48,046 nucleotides of DNA from Planctomycetota bacterium (GCA_002686265.1 NZBA01000134.1:1-48046); one strand, 5' to 3'; positions 33,857-43,164 are shown, counted from the first letter of the stretch. Made by a program: numbers and translations. Notes: a model not told the origin generated them from the letters alone.

Positions 33857-35488
33857 TCAGCGCAGGGCGTCGGCGAGCCGCGGGTCGTCGGTCTGAAGGA
33901 CATCCAGCCCGGCCGCGGCCTTCTCCACGAGGAGGCCGCGGTCGTTGAGTGGCAGGGTCACGACCTGCAGGCCCGCCTCGTGGGCGAGGTCGATGATGGC
34001 CGGGACGGCCTGGCCCGTCGGCACGCCCACCCAGCTCGCTCCCATCTCGGCGGCGACCTCGAAGGTCGCGGCCGGCAGCGGCCAGGAGACCATCGTGGCC
34101 ACCCGCGGCCGGTGCTCCTTCACCCAGCGCGCCAAGTCCGCGCGCCACACGCCCAGGACGACGCGCCGCGCCATGCGCGCCTCGTCGACCAGCGCCAGGA
34201 GCGCCTGCACGGTCTCGACGCTCGGCTCCTTGAGGTCGAGGTACACGCCCAACCGGCGCCCCGAGGCGAAGGCGAGCAGCTCGCGCAAGGTCGGCACCGG
34301 GTGCCCGCCGCGCGTGCGCAGGGCGCGGACCTGCTCCAGGGTCAGCTCCGCCACGAGCCCGGTTCCGTCGGTCGTGCGGTCGACGCTCGCATCGTGCATG
34401 AGGACGAACTCGCCGTCCGCCGTGGCGCGCGGGTCGCACTCGACGAAGTCCACGCGCAGCTCAGCCGCTCGCTCGAAGGCCGCCAGGGTGTTCTCGTCCT
34501 CGAGAGCAGCGCCGCCGCGGTGGGCCATGATCATCGGACCGTCCCCTTTCCAGGCGCGCGCGATCTCACGCCAGGTCACGAGCACGATCCCCTCCTCCTC
34601 GATGGCCGCGGCCAGGTCGGGATCGGACATGAGCCGCAGGTCGTCGCTCCGCGCCCGGTGGGAGTTGGTGATGTGGGCGAGCTCGTCGGTGGCGGTCGAG
34701 GGGTGCAGGATGACCTCGGTCACGCCGGGTCGCAGGCCGCGGACGATCTCCAACAGGTGCTCCTTGCGCTCCTCGTAGGAGCTCCCTTCGGTCGAGAACA
34801 GCGTGTCGATCAGTGGGAAGCCGCGGGCCTCGATGCCCGCCATCATGACCCGCGCCGCGCCGAGGATCCCGAGCTCCTCGAGCTGCTCGCGCAGGACGCC
34901 GTCGAGGCGCGGGATGAACGGGACGATGCCCTCCTCGGCCGCCACCTCGATGTAGGCCAGGAAGAAATCGGGGCGCGCGAACAGCGTCCCCATGTGGCTG
35001 TCGAGGTGGGTGGGTTCGAGACCGAACCGGCGCGCCCGGGTGATCTGCGCACGAATCTCCGCCTTCACCTCGGCGGCCGTGGCGTTCGCGGTCACCTCGG
35101 AGACGTCGCGCCACAGAAAGCCGTCGGGGTCGACCAGACCCGGCACTTGCTCGACCGGCAGGACCGGACCCCAGCGGTAGTGGCGCCACTCGCTCGTCAG
35201 GGTCAGGTGCAGTCCGAGATCCGGCGGCTCCTCCTGCTCCCCCCACCAGGAGGCCAACTCACCGAACCACGGGCAGGGCACCATGGCGCTGCCCGAATTC
35301 ATGGCGCTCGAGGCGAAGGCCAGCCGCGCCGCCTCGTTGGCGGCCCGGCACATGCCCAGATCGTCCCCGTGGAGGATCAACAGGCGCGCCCCGGGCTCGT
35401 GCCCGAGGCGCTCCACCAGGGAATCCGCCGGCGCGGGAAGCGCCAGCAGGGCCACCGTCCACCAAGAAGCTGCCATCGCCGACCTCAT
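33857..35488 (-). CDS. Fusion of ChbG/YdjC-like deacetylase and glycerophosphodiester phosphodiesterase
   Basis: 543-residue two-domain protein. Residues about 35-320 match the YdjC/ChbG carbohydrate deacetylase family: LILHGDDLGMCRAANEA with the metal-binding Asp pair, LGLHLTLTSEW, and THLDSHMGTLF with metal His, then ILHPST. Residues about 325-540 match the glycerophosphodiester phosphodiesterase family: IMAHRGGAALEDENTLAAF, VDFVECDPRATADGEFVLMH and DRTTDGTGLVAELTLEQVRA, ending GLDVLQTDDP. A short N-terminal hydrophobic region suggests export. The two catalytic halves look complete. A combined role in hydrolysing acylated glycans and glycerol phosphodiesters, e.g. from envelope polymers, is my inference. 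Confidence 0.85.
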   Translation of the reverse strand: MRSAMAASWWTVALLALPAPADSLVERLGHEPGARLLILHGDDLGMCRAANEAARLAFASSAMNSGSAMVPCPWFGELASWWGEQEEPPDLGLHLTLTSEWRHYRWGPVLPVEQVPGLVDPDGFLWRDVSEVTANATAAEVKAEIRAQITRARRFGLEPTHLDSHMGTLFARPDFFLAYIEVAAEEGIVPFIPRLDGVLREQLEELGILGAARVMMAGIEARGFPLIDTLFSTEGSSYEERKEHLLEIVRGLRPGVTEVILHPSTATDELAHITNSHRARSDDLRLMSDPDLAAAIEEEGIVLVTWREIARAWKGDGPMIMAHRGGAALEDENTLAAFERAAELRVDFVECDPRATADGEFVLMHDASVDRTTDGTGLVAELTLEQVRALRTRGGHPVPTLRELLAFASGRRLGVYLDLKEPSVETVQALLALVDEARMARRVVLGVWRADLARWVKEHRPRVATMVSWPLPAATFEVAAEMGASWVGVPTGQAVPAIIDLAHEAGLQVVTLPLNDRGLLVEKAAAGLDVLQTDDPRLADALR

Positions 35489-35575
35489 GGCCGACGATGA
35501 TAGCGTGCCGGTCAGCTCGAATCCGCCACCGGGCTTCGAGCAGATTCGATGCCGAAGACTGGTGGTGGTTTCGGG

Positions 35576-36784
35576 CTAGAGAAGGCCGACCGAAACCCAG
35601 ACCATCCCCTTGGTCACGTCCGCGAAGGCCTCGTCGGCCTCGAAGCGCGCGAACTTGAAGCCGACGCTGATCTGCTCGTCGACCTTGTAGCCCAGGGTCA
35701 GGTCGAGCTCGTCTCCGTAGTCGATCCCGCCCGAATCGGAGTCGAAGACGTGGTAGGTCAGAGCCGCCTTCACCGCGCCCAGCTTGCCGCTGACGCGCAG
35801 GTAGTGGTCCTCGAGGCCCGTGTCGGGCGTGTTGAGGAAGAGGTCCGCGAAGCCGTTGAAGGCGTGCAGGGTCGCCAGAGGAGTCTGGAAGCGGTCGCCC
35901 GGATCCCCCGATCCCGAGAGGTACTCGGCACCGGCCGTCACGGCCACGCCCTCGAAGTCGGCGCCGACCTCCGCCAGGAGGTAGTCGGCGTCCACTTCAT
36001 TGGGGTTGTCTCCCGCGTCCTCCTGCGCCGCGTACTCAAGGGTGTAGCGCAGGCCCAAGGTGTCGAGCTCGCGCTTGCCGGAGAAGCGCGCCCCGTAGGT
36101 GGAGGTGGACTGGGCGACGTTGTCGTCGAAGTCGAGCAGGTAGGCGTAGGCCGTGGCCTTGCCGATCCCCTCGAAGCCGCGCGAGACGTTGAGCATATGC
36201 GTGGACATGTGCTCGTCCCCCACCGCGTTCTCGTCCCCGAAGATGCGGTGCACCTGGTCGATGTACGCGTAGGTGCCGTCCAAGCCACCCAGATCCGGCG
36301 CGCGCAGGGTGAGCGCGTCGAAGCTCTGGTGGTTCTGGCGCCAGGCCACGGGCCCGAGGAAGCGCTGGTTGTCGAGGGCCAGCTCCTGGCGGCCGAGGCG
36401 CAGGTCGAAGCCCTCGCCCAGGGCGTAGTCCACATACAGTTGGTTGACCTCCACGCCCTCGGGATCGACGACGACGGGGAAGTCCGTCTCGCCGTTGACG
36501 GTCGAGTTGTAGTCCTCAAGCCCGATGGGCGTGACGGTCTCGAACTCCACCAAACCGCTCAGCCCCTTCCAGGCACCGCTCTCGTAGCCGAGCACGGCAC
36601 GCATCGTCCCGGCGTCCGCGTCCTCGGCGAAGCCGTCGGCATCGACGTGTTCGATGCGGTATCGGAGGTTGGCGTAGGTGCGCCCCGCCTTCAGGGCCTC
36701 CGTGAGTGAATCGCCCGCGCCCGGATCGTGCGCCACGGGAGAGAGAGACATGGGTAGGGACAACGCTGCGATGAGGAGGTTCAT
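35576..36784 (-). CDS. Outer-membrane porin-like beta-barrel protein
   Basis: 402-residue exported protein with a short signal peptide (MNLLIAALSLPMSLSPVA). The remainder shows alternating hydrophobic/polar beta-strand pattern, e.g. ANLRYRIEHVDADG, GLVEFETVTPIGLEDYN, FDLRLGRQELALDNQRFLGP, ending KGMVWVSVGLL with a small hydrophobic C-terminal residue. RLGRQELALDNQRFLG resembles alginate-export-type barrels. The ATG has AGGAG seven bases upstream. It lies 88 bases after the octahaem cytochrome gene on the same strand and is probably the last gene of that operon, supplying passage of substrate or product across the outer membrane. Confidence 0.75.
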   Translation of the reverse strand: MNLLIAALSLPMSLSPVAHDPGAGDSLTEALKAGRTYANLRYRIEHVDADGFAEDADAGTMRAVLGYESGAWKGLSGLVEFETVTPIGLEDYNSTVNGETDFPVVVDPEGVEVNQLYVDYALGEGFDLRLGRQELALDNQRFLGPVAWRQNHQSFDALTLRAPDLGGLDGTYAYIDQVHRIFGDENAVGDEHMSTHMLNVSRGFEGIGKATAYAYLLDFDDNVAQSTSTYGARFSGKRELDTLGLRYTLEYAAQEDAGDNPNEVDADYLLAEVGADFEGVAVTAGAEYLSGSGDPGDRFQTPLATLHAFNGFADLFLNTPDTGLEDHYLRVSGKLGAVKAALTYHVFDSDSGGIDYGDELDLTLGYKVDEQISVGFKFARFEADEAFADVTKGMVWVSVGLL

Positions 36785-36872
36785 TTCGGCTCCTGTAGGG
36801 GGTTTGCGGCGGTGGCGTGAGCTCTGCCGGGCTGGGAGGGATCGGTGGCTTCGGAGTTGAAGGACACCGGGT

Positions 36873-38414
36873 TCACTTGTCGTAGCGCGAGCGGAACTCC
36901 TTGGAGGCGGCCGCGCGTCGGGCGGCCTCTTCGGGGTCCATCTGCCCGCGGATCCACTTGTGGTCATCCGTCGCGAGCACCTCGTCGATCTTTGCCTGGA
37001 GCACGGCGGCCGCCGCGGCCTTGGTCGGGTCGTCGGAGTGTTCGTTCGCCTCGACGAGCTCGGCCAGCTCGGGGAGGAACTCGGTGTAGAAGTTCTTCGC
37101 GATCTCGTAGGTTCCGTGCCAGTGGGTGTAGTCCGGCCCCATCATCGAGGCCGCGTGCCGCGCCCGCCGGCCCTCGTGGTGCCAGATCTCGAACCAGGTG
37201 AAGTCCACCTTGTTGGAGAACGGCACCGGGTTCTTGAGCGGCTTGGTGAGCTCGTAGAGCGCCCGCCCGGGCTTGGCGTACTTCTCGTTGTAGAGGTCCA
37301 CCAACCCGTCGTACTGGATGTAGAAGTTGTCCACCCACTGCGAGTTGTGGCAGTTGAGGCAGACGTTCTTCATGTTCTTGCGCCGCGTCTGCCACGGGAC
37401 GTCCTTGCCCGGCAGGTTCATCTTCGCGTCCGAGTCCTCGGGACGAATCGAGACCACGGGCCGGTTGTTCCAGGAAATCCGCATGCCGATGTCATGGGTG
37501 ACCTGCTGGTCCTTGGTGGCGGACATGTGGCAGGTCGCGCAGGTCGGAGCCGCGAAGTAGTCCTCGCCCACGATCCACTTGTTGGCGTCGAGGTTCATGT
37601 CGTCCTGGTTCGCGAAGAACGCGATCCCGTGCTTGGACTCCTCGTAGATCTCCTTCTGCGGGTGATCCGGACCCATGTGGCACTTCCCGCAGGTGTCGGG
37701 GTGGCGCGCCTGGGCGGCGGAGAAGCTGTGGCGGCTGTGACACGCGCTGCACGAGCCCTCCGACCCGTCGGGGTTGATCCGTCCGATGCCCGTGTTCGGC
37801 CAGGTGGCCGGGTCGAGCTTGCCGTCGGGGAGGACCTTGACCTCGGAGCCGTGGCACTGCCAGCAACCGCTGACCGCCGCGGCGGACACGCCGCCGGGGA
37901 AGCCCTCGGTCACCAGGCCCTTGTTGCCCTCGACGACCTCCGCAAGGACGTTGTCGAGCGATCCGATGATGCGCCCGCCCTTGGAGTGGTGGGAGCCGAG
38001 GAACTCCTCGACCTCGCGCGAGTGGCAGCGCGCGCAGTCCTTGGGACTGACGATGATCGAGATCCAGCGGTCGTAGTGCCGCAGGGCATCGGGATCATCG
38101 GGATCGGCGGCGTGGCACTCGTAGCAGCCGACGTTCCCGCGGTAGTGCTTGCTGTCGCCCCACTGCTGGTACAGCCCGGGGCTCTCCTTGCGGTGGCAGT
38201 CGATGCACTCCTGGGTCGCCTTGGAGATCTCCGTCAGGCCGATGGCCTGGGCCGCGGGCGCGGCGTCCGGAGAGACGGCCGCGTGGGGAGAGTGGAGGGA
38301 GGCGGCGGCGGGCACGGCCTCCGGCGGCTGCGCGTCGGACGCGGCCGGGATCAGGAAAGGGGACAGCGCGACGGTGACCGTCGCGCACGCGGAGAGGACG
38401 GTCAGCTTGTTCAT
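36873..38414 (-). CDS. Octahaem cytochrome c, hydroxylamine-oxidoreductase-like
   Basis: 513-residue periplasmic cytochrome with a signal peptide (TVTVALSPFLIPAASDAQ). Eight CXXCH motifs lie at about residues 70, 97, 127, 184, 222, 242, 292 and 352. The C-terminal region after the last haem contains FEIWHHEGRRARH and MMGPDYTHWHG, the pattern of the HAO family. All eight sites are CXXCH, so the CXXCK of tetrathionate reductase (OTR) and the CX15CH of sulfite reductase MccA are absent. HAO enzymes oxidise hydroxylamine; relatives lacking the cross-linking Tyr reduce nitrite or hydroxylamine, and I cannot decide that here. The ATG overlaps the NrfD gene stop as ATGA. Confidence 0.85.
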   Translation of the reverse strand: MNKLTVLSACATVTVALSPFLIPAASDAQPPEAVPAAASLHSPHAAVSPDAAPAAQAIGLTEISKATQECIDCHRKESPGLYQQWGDSKHYRGNVGCYECHAADPDDPDALRHYDRWISIIVSPKDCARCHSREVEEFLGSHHSKGGRIIGSLDNVLAEVVEGNKGLVTEGFPGGVSAAAVSGCWQCHGSEVKVLPDGKLDPATWPNTGIGRINPDGSEGSCSACHSRHSFSAAQARHPDTCGKCHMGPDHPQKEIYEESKHGIAFFANQDDMNLDANKWIVGEDYFAAPTCATCHMSATKDQQVTHDIGMRISWNNRPVVSIRPEDSDAKMNLPGKDVPWQTRRKNMKNVCLNCHNSQWVDNFYIQYDGLVDLYNEKYAKPGRALYELTKPLKNPVPFSNKVDFTWFEIWHHEGRRARHAASMMGPDYTHWHGTYEIAKNFYTEFLPELAELVEANEHSDDPTKAAAAAVLQAKIDEVLATDDHKWIRGQMDPEEAARRAAASKEFRSRYDK

Positions 38415-39700
38415 GTGCGTGACATCCTGGCTCGGGGTTGGAGACGAGATTCCGGTTCCTCGCCGGCGGCAAGGCGGCGGGGGCTCGGGTGACGGGGAGC
38501 AGGGGAACGGTCGGCGGTCAGACGCCCGGCGAGGACCGGAATCGTCACGCGCACCAGGACCGTGAAGAGGAGCAGCCCGGCGGACCAGATCCCCAGGCAG
38601 ACGAGGATCTCGTTCGTCGTCGGCGTGTACTCGACGATGTCTCCGAGCGGAGTCGGGATGAAGGCGGGCACGATCAGACCCATGCCCTTCTCGATCCAGA
38701 TGCCGACGATCATCATCAGACAGGCGGCGTTCAGGCCGAATTCGTGCCGACCGACGGGCGTCATCAGGATCAGGAGCGCGGTCGCGTTGAGAGCGATCGC
38801 CGTCCAGATCCACGGCACCATCGCCGAGTGCCCGTGGAGTCCGAAGAACAGGTAGCGGGCCGAGACGCCGTGCGATGAGCCGGTGTAGAACTCGACGAAC
38901 ACCTCGCAGGCGAGCAGGAACAGGTTGATGAGCAGCGCGACTGTCACGATGCGGCGCAGGGTCGTGATGGCCGCCCGCGGGACCTCGTAGTTCGTCAGGC
39001 GATCGAGGATCCACAGGCACACGATCAGAAACGCCGGACCGGCCGCGAAGGCCGAGGCCAAGAAGCGCGGCGCGATGATCGCGGAGTTCCAGAACGGTCG
39101 CCCGCCGAGGCCCACGTAGAGGAACGCCGTGACCGTGTGGATGCTGATCGCCCAGACGATCGCCACGAAGACGAACGGGACGTAGAAGGCCTTGCTCGGC
39201 TTGCGTCCGCGGTAGGCGCAGTAGATCAGGTAGCCGCAGATGTGCAGGTTCAAGAGCAGGTAGCCGTTGAGCGCCAGCACGTCCCAGGCCAGCATCGAGA
39301 GCGGGAAGTTGAAGCGTTGGAAGAGATGGAGGAAGCGGTCCGGCCGCCCCAGATCGACGGTCACGAAGCCCAGGCACATGAAGATCGCCGCCACCGCCAA
39401 GAGCTCGCCGAAGATCACGAGGTCGGAGAGCTCGCGGTTCTTGTAGACGTAGACGGGGATGACGAGCATCACGGCCGCTGCCGCCATCCCGACCAGGAAG
39501 GTGAAGTTCCCGATGTACAGGCCCCAGGAGACCTCGTCGGTCATGCCGGTCGCGCCCAGCCCCCAGACGAGCTGCTTGGCGTAGGCGTTGAGGCCGACCA
39601 GCGCCACGGTGGTCAGGCCGGCCATCCAGGCCTGGTAGCGCCAGTCGCCCACGAAGCTGACGCGGAAGCAGCGACTGAGGAAGCGCAGGTACTCCCTCAC
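38411..39700 (-). CDS. NrfD/DsrP-like quinone-interacting membrane subunit
   Basis: 429-residue membrane protein with about ten hydrophobic helices, of the NrfD/PsrC/DsrP superfamily that exchanges electrons between quinone and periplasmic iron-sulfur subunits. The family features seen are WGLYIGNFTFLVGMAAAAVM, VTVDLGRPDRFLHLFQR, SMLAWDVLALNGYLLLN and the late IWIEKGMGLIVPAFIP. The C-terminus extends as a basic tail. The GTG start overlaps the ferredoxin gene stop (GTGA), and the stop overlaps the octahaem gene start (ATGA), so it is tightly coupled within the operon. The size is closer to DsrP/HmcC than to the shorter NrfD proteins. Confidence 0.9.
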   Translation of the reverse strand: MREYLRFLSRCFRVSFVGDWRYQAWMAGLTTVALVGLNAYAKQLVWGLGATGMTDEVSWGLYIGNFTFLVGMAAAAVMLVIPVYVYKNRELSDLVIFGELLAVAAIFMCLGFVTVDLGRPDRFLHLFQRFNFPLSMLAWDVLALNGYLLLNLHICGYLIYCAYRGRKPSKAFYVPFVFVAIVWAISIHTVTAFLYVGLGGRPFWNSAIIAPRFLASAFAAGPAFLIVCLWILDRLTNYEVPRAAITTLRRIVTVALLINLFLLACEVFVEFYTGSSHGVSARYLFFGLHGHSAMVPWIWTAIALNATALLILMTPVGRHEFGLNAACLMMIVGIWIEKGMGLIVPAFIPTPLGDIVEYTPTTNEILVCLGIWSAGLLLFTVLVRVTIPVLAGRLTADRSPAPRHPSPRRLAAGEEPESRLQPRARMSRT

Positions 39701-40710
39701 CGCCGCTCCTCCCCGGCGGGAGCGTCGCGCCCGGTCTTCTCCTCGAAGGGCGCCGCGCCGCCTCGCGGGTAGCGCTCGTCGAAGTAGTAGAAAAAGCGCG
39801 GGAGGGTGCCGACGTCCTCCTTGAGGACGAAGACGCGCTTGGTGCGCAGGATCCAGGAGACCTCGCTCTGTGGATCGAGGACGTTGCCGAACTTGCGCGC
39901 CCCGACCGGGCAGGCCTCGAGGCAGGCCGGCATGCGTCCCTCGCGCGTGCGGTGCAGGCAGAAGGTGCACTTCTCCACGACGCCCACGGGCCGCGGCCGG
40001 TTGGAGAGGTAGGCCATGTCGGGGTTGACCTCCTCCCGGTCGATCCCCGGCTTGGAGTAGTTGAAGCGCCGTGCCCAGTAGGGACACGCCGCCTCGCAGT
40101 AGCGACAGCCGATGCACCAGTCGTAGTCGATGACGGTGATCCCGTCGGGCTCCTGCCAGGTCGCCTCGACCGGGCAGACCTTGACGCACGGCGGATCTGC
40201 GCACTGATGGCACTGGACCGGCAGGTAGAAGTGCCCCCGATCGGGGACTTCCTCGCGCTCGTAGTGGTGGTCGCTCTTCTCGACGTCCAGCGTCCCGCGC
40301 GGCATCTCCAGGACGCGAATGTACTGCAGCTCGGGCTCGCGGCTTTGGTTGTTCTCTTCCACGCAGGCGTGGACGCACTTGCGGCAGCCGATGCAGCGCG
40401 AGACGTTCAGGGCGTAGACGAACTCGACCCCGTCGCGCGGGGAGGGATCGGACACCTCGGCCTCGACTTCCCAGCGCTTGGCGACCGACTCGCGGATGCG
40501 CTCGAGCGCTGCCTCGCGTTCCTCGGCGGTCATCTCGCGGTAGTGCTTCTGGAAGAAGCTCTCGATCGACGGCAGGTCGTCGGGATCGAGCTCGCGCAGG
40601 GGGCTGAGTGCCGCGGCGAGGGCGCTCGCGCCTCCCACGGCGGCCGCCGAGGCTTGGAGGAACCCGCGCCTGGAGAGGTCCTGGGGGTCTTCGGGGGGTG
40701 TGGAGCTCAC
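39697..40710 (-). CDS. Tat-exported four-cluster ferredoxin (NrfC/DsrO/HybA-like)
   Basis: 337-residue iron-sulfur electron-transfer subunit. The N-terminus carries a twin-arginine signal (LSRRGFLQASAAAVGGA), so the folded protein is exported. Four [4Fe-4S] cluster sites are formed by CIGCRKCVHAC, CHQCADPPCVKVCP, CIGCRYCEAACPY and CTFCLHR with CLEACPVG. This matches NrfC/DsrO/HybA subunits that pass electrons between an NrfD-type membrane protein and periplasmic partners. The GTG start overlaps the upstream tetrahaem gene stop (GTGA). Confidence 0.92.
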   Translation of the reverse strand: MSSTPPEDPQDLSRRGFLQASAAAVGGASALAAALSPLRELDPDDLPSIESFFQKHYREMTAEEREAALERIRESVAKRWEVEAEVSDPSPRDGVEFVYALNVSRCIGCRKCVHACVEENNQSREPELQYIRVLEMPRGTLDVEKSDHHYEREEVPDRGHFYLPVQCHQCADPPCVKVCPVEATWQEPDGITVIDYDWCIGCRYCEAACPYWARRFNYSKPGIDREEVNPDMAYLSNRPRPVGVVEKCTFCLHRTREGRMPACLEACPVGARKFGNVLDPQSEVSWILRTKRVFVLKEDVGTLPRFFYYFDERYPRGGAAPFEEKTGRDAPAGEERR

Positions 40711-41297
40711 CGCGGGCGTCCTCCTTGCGGGCGCGGATGACGGGGCGTCGGCCCTGGCAGCGGCGTGAAGCTCTCGAAGGCTGGCGCGTGCGGATCGTGG
40801 CACGAGACGCACTGAAGCCGCACGAAGTCGGGCGAGGCGGGATCCCAGGATCCCAGGGTCTTGCCGTGCATGCCGCGCTCCCAGTCGCGGAACAGGGTCC
40901 CGTGGCACTGGGCGCACAGGCGCGTCGATTCGCCGAAGGGGACCTCGCTCCCGTCGCGCAGGACGAGGCTCGTGCGCTCAGGGTTGGAGTGGCAGTTGTA
41001 GCAGCGGTCGTTCAGGCCGTGGTCGAGGACGATTCCGCGGTGCTGAAGGAGGGTCGTCGGCGTGGGTTCACGCGAGGAGAACAGGTCGTGGCAATCCGAG
41101 CAGCGCTGCTCGACGCCGCCCAGGGTCAGGTGCGGCGGGTCGGTCAGAGGAAAGCGCAGCGGCTCGGTCGAAAGCTCAAGGGGGTTGATCTTCGGCGCCC
41201 GAGCCAGCTCACCGAGCACGTCCTCGCGCCCCGCCGAGCTCCCGAGGAGGAACCAAGCGGCGAGGGCGAACCATAGGCCGGCGAGGAGGAGACGCAT
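40707..41297 (-). CDS. Tetrahaem cytochrome c
   Basis: 196-residue cytochrome, first gene of the operon. A short hydrophobic N-terminus (LLLAGLWFALAAWFLLGSS) is an uncleaved anchor or signal. Four CXXCH sites are visible: CSDCH, CYNCH, CAQCH and CVSCH; the first and last are followed by short His-containing segments. It would relay electrons between the iron-sulfur subunit and the octahaem enzyme. The family is not assigned beyond multihaem class III/NapC-like size. The ATG gives MRLLLAG; an open frame upstream is Arg-rich and not used. No clear promoter seen in the 266 bases to the divergent radical SAM gene. Confidence 0.85.
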   Translation of the reverse strand: MRLLLAGLWFALAAWFLLGSSAGREDVLGELARAPKINPLELSTEPLRFPLTDPPHLTLGGVEQRCSDCHDLFSSREPTPTTLLQHRGIVLDHGLNDRCYNCHSNPERTSLVLRDGSEVPFGESTRLCAQCHGTLFRDWERGMHGKTLGSWDPASPDFVRLQCVSCHDPHAPAFESFTPLPGPTPRHPRPQGGRPR

Positions 41298-41563
41298 GGG
41301 TTTTCGTTCCGCCCCGGCATCATCGAGCGCATCGGTAAGTTCGTAACGCCACACTTCGGCCCCCTCGCGGCGCCGCGAGTTCGTAGGGAATCGGATCTGA
41401 AGTGCGAACGTGTACCGCGGCCCTCGGCCGGCCGCGCCACGCGGCCCCACGGGCCCTTCAGGCGTTCCAACCCCGCTCTTGTTCGTATGGCGCCTACGGA
41501 GTCGGGGGGTAGCCTTCGGAGCGGGTTCGCCGCTCGCCGCCAAGCGGCGCTCCCACCCCCCCC

Positions 41564-43105
41564 ATGAAGGTCCTCCACGTCAGCCGTGTGCTGCCCCAGG
41601 AGATGCTGGGTCCGATGGTCCTCTCGCGCCAGGTCACCGACGCCGGGCACGAGATGAGGGCGGTGTTCCTGCCCGACGCCCGCTGGCTGCACAAGATCGC
41701 CGAGTACGCGCCCGACGTCGTGACCTTCTCGGTCATGAGCGGCAGCCACAAGCAGATCCTGTCGGTCAACCGCTACCTGAAGTCGCGCTTCGACTTCTTC
41801 TCGATCATGGGCGGGCCGCACCCGACCTTCGTCCCTGACTACGGCACCGATCCCGCCGTGGACGCCATCTGCATCGGCGAGGGCGAGGGCGCTTTGGTCG
41901 ACCTCCTCAACGCCCTGGAGGCGGGAGAGGACTGGCGCGGTATCGAGAACCTCGCCTACACCGACGAGAGCGGCGAGCTCGTGCGCAATCCCCTACGTCC
42001 GCTCGTGCGCGACCTCGATGCCCTCGGCTTCCCCGACCGTTCGGTGGTCTACGACGCCCAGCGCCTCTACCGCAACAACCCGCGCAAGGTCATCCTGACC
42101 ATGCGTGGCTGCCCGATGCAGTGTTCGTTCTGTTTCCACCACGCTTGGCGCAAGAAGGTCTACGACGAGCGTGTCTCGTCCTACGTGCGCAAGCGCAGCG
42201 TCGACCACGTGATCGAGGAGGTGCGGCGCATCCGTGCCGCCTACCCCTTGACCTTCGTCCACTTCCTCGACGACATCTTCAACATCGCCCAGAAGTGGTT
42301 ACGCGAGTTCGCCGAGCGCTGGCCGAGGGAGGTCGGTCTGCCCTTCGATGCGATCCTGATGGCCAACATGACCAGCGAGGAGCACATCAAGCTGATCAAG
42401 CAGGCCGGCTGCGTCTACGCGCGGATCGCGTTCGAGACGGCGAACGACCACATGCGCAACACGATCTACCGCAAGAACACGACGCGTGATCAGCTGCGCC
42501 AGGCGGCCGCGTGGATCAAGGCTCACGGTATTCGCTTGGGTTCCTTGAACATGCTCGGCGGCCCGGGCGGCACGCTCGAGGACGAGTTCGAGACGATCGA
42601 GCTCAATGTCGAGTGTGGCGTGGACCATCCCTTGTGCTCGATCGTGCAGCCCTACCCCGAGTACGAGCTGAACGACATCACGCGCGAGATGGGCTACGCG
42701 GTGGACCACTACGACGACTTCCCGGCCCAGTTCAACCGCGAGGCCACGATCCAGGTCGAGGACAAGGGTGCGATCGAGAACCTCCACAAGTGGTTTCCGA
42801 TCCTGGTCCGCAACCCGCGCCTGATCCCGCTTGCGAAGAAGACGCTCCACTCGCGGCTGTGGTCGCGCCCCTTGCTCGCCGCCTACGCGCTCTATTCGGA
42901 GTGGTTGGTGACCGAGCAGAACATGCTCTACCGCCGCGCGCAGGGGATCGGCGGCCTGTCGGCCTGGGCGCCGCTCGACTTCACGACGCGCGTCGCCTCC
43001 AAGGTCGCGGTGCGTGCGGTCGGGACGCTCGGCGGCACCGTCGTCCAGCGCCTCTCCACGCGCTTGGGCATGAACGACGAGCGCGTGACTGCCCACATGG
43101 ACTGA
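41564..43105 (+). CDS. B12-binding-domain-type radical SAM protein
   Basis: 513-residue enzyme. Residues about 1-130 look like a cobalamin-binding-type Rossmann domain as in this class (MKVLHVSRVLPQEMLG, VVTFSVMSGSHKQI, IMGGPHPTFVPD, and the characteristic IGEGEGALVDLL). The radical SAM cluster motif is CPMQCSFCFHH at about residues 183-189. Further on, FLDDIFNI, ARIAFETAND and LGSLNMLGGPGGTLEDE fit the radical SAM barrel. A DxHxxG cobalamin signature is not obvious, so B12 may not be bound. Members modify lipids, hopanoids or natural products, but the substrate here is unknown. The ATG has no strong Shine-Dalgarno sequence. A hairpin follows. Confidence 0.85.
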   Translation: MKVLHVSRVLPQEMLGPMVLSRQVTDAGHEMRAVFLPDARWLHKIAEYAPDVVTFSVMSGSHKQILSVNRYLKSRFDFFSIMGGPHPTFVPDYGTDPAVDAICIGEGEGALVDLLNALEAGEDWRGIENLAYTDESGELVRNPLRPLVRDLDALGFPDRSVVYDAQRLYRNNPRKVILTMRGCPMQCSFCFHHAWRKKVYDERVSSYVRKRSVDHVIEEVRRIRAAYPLTFVHFLDDIFNIAQKWLREFAERWPREVGLPFDAILMANMTSEEHIKLIKQAGCVYARIAFETANDHMRNTIYRKNTTRDQLRQAAAWIKAHGIRLGSLNMLGGPGGTLEDEFETIELNVECGVDHPLCSIVQPYPEYELNDITREMGYAVDHYDDFPAQFNREATIQVEDKGAIENLHKWFPILVRNPRLIPLAKKTLHSRLWSRPLLAAYALYSEWLVTEQNMLYRRAQGIGGLSAWAPLDFTTRVASKVAVRAVGTLGGTVVQRLSTRLGMNDERVTAHMD

Positions 43106-43164
43106 GCCCGCCGGCCCCCGCGGGCGGGGATCGGCGGGCGAGCCGCCCGTCCGGGTCCCGTCTC

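Noticed and set aside
36873..38414. Octahaem gene as sulfite reductase MccA or tetrathionate reductase OTR
   Set aside because: All eight haem sites are CXXCH; MccA's CX15CH and OTR's CXXCK are not seen, and the late HWHG region matches HAO-like proteins.
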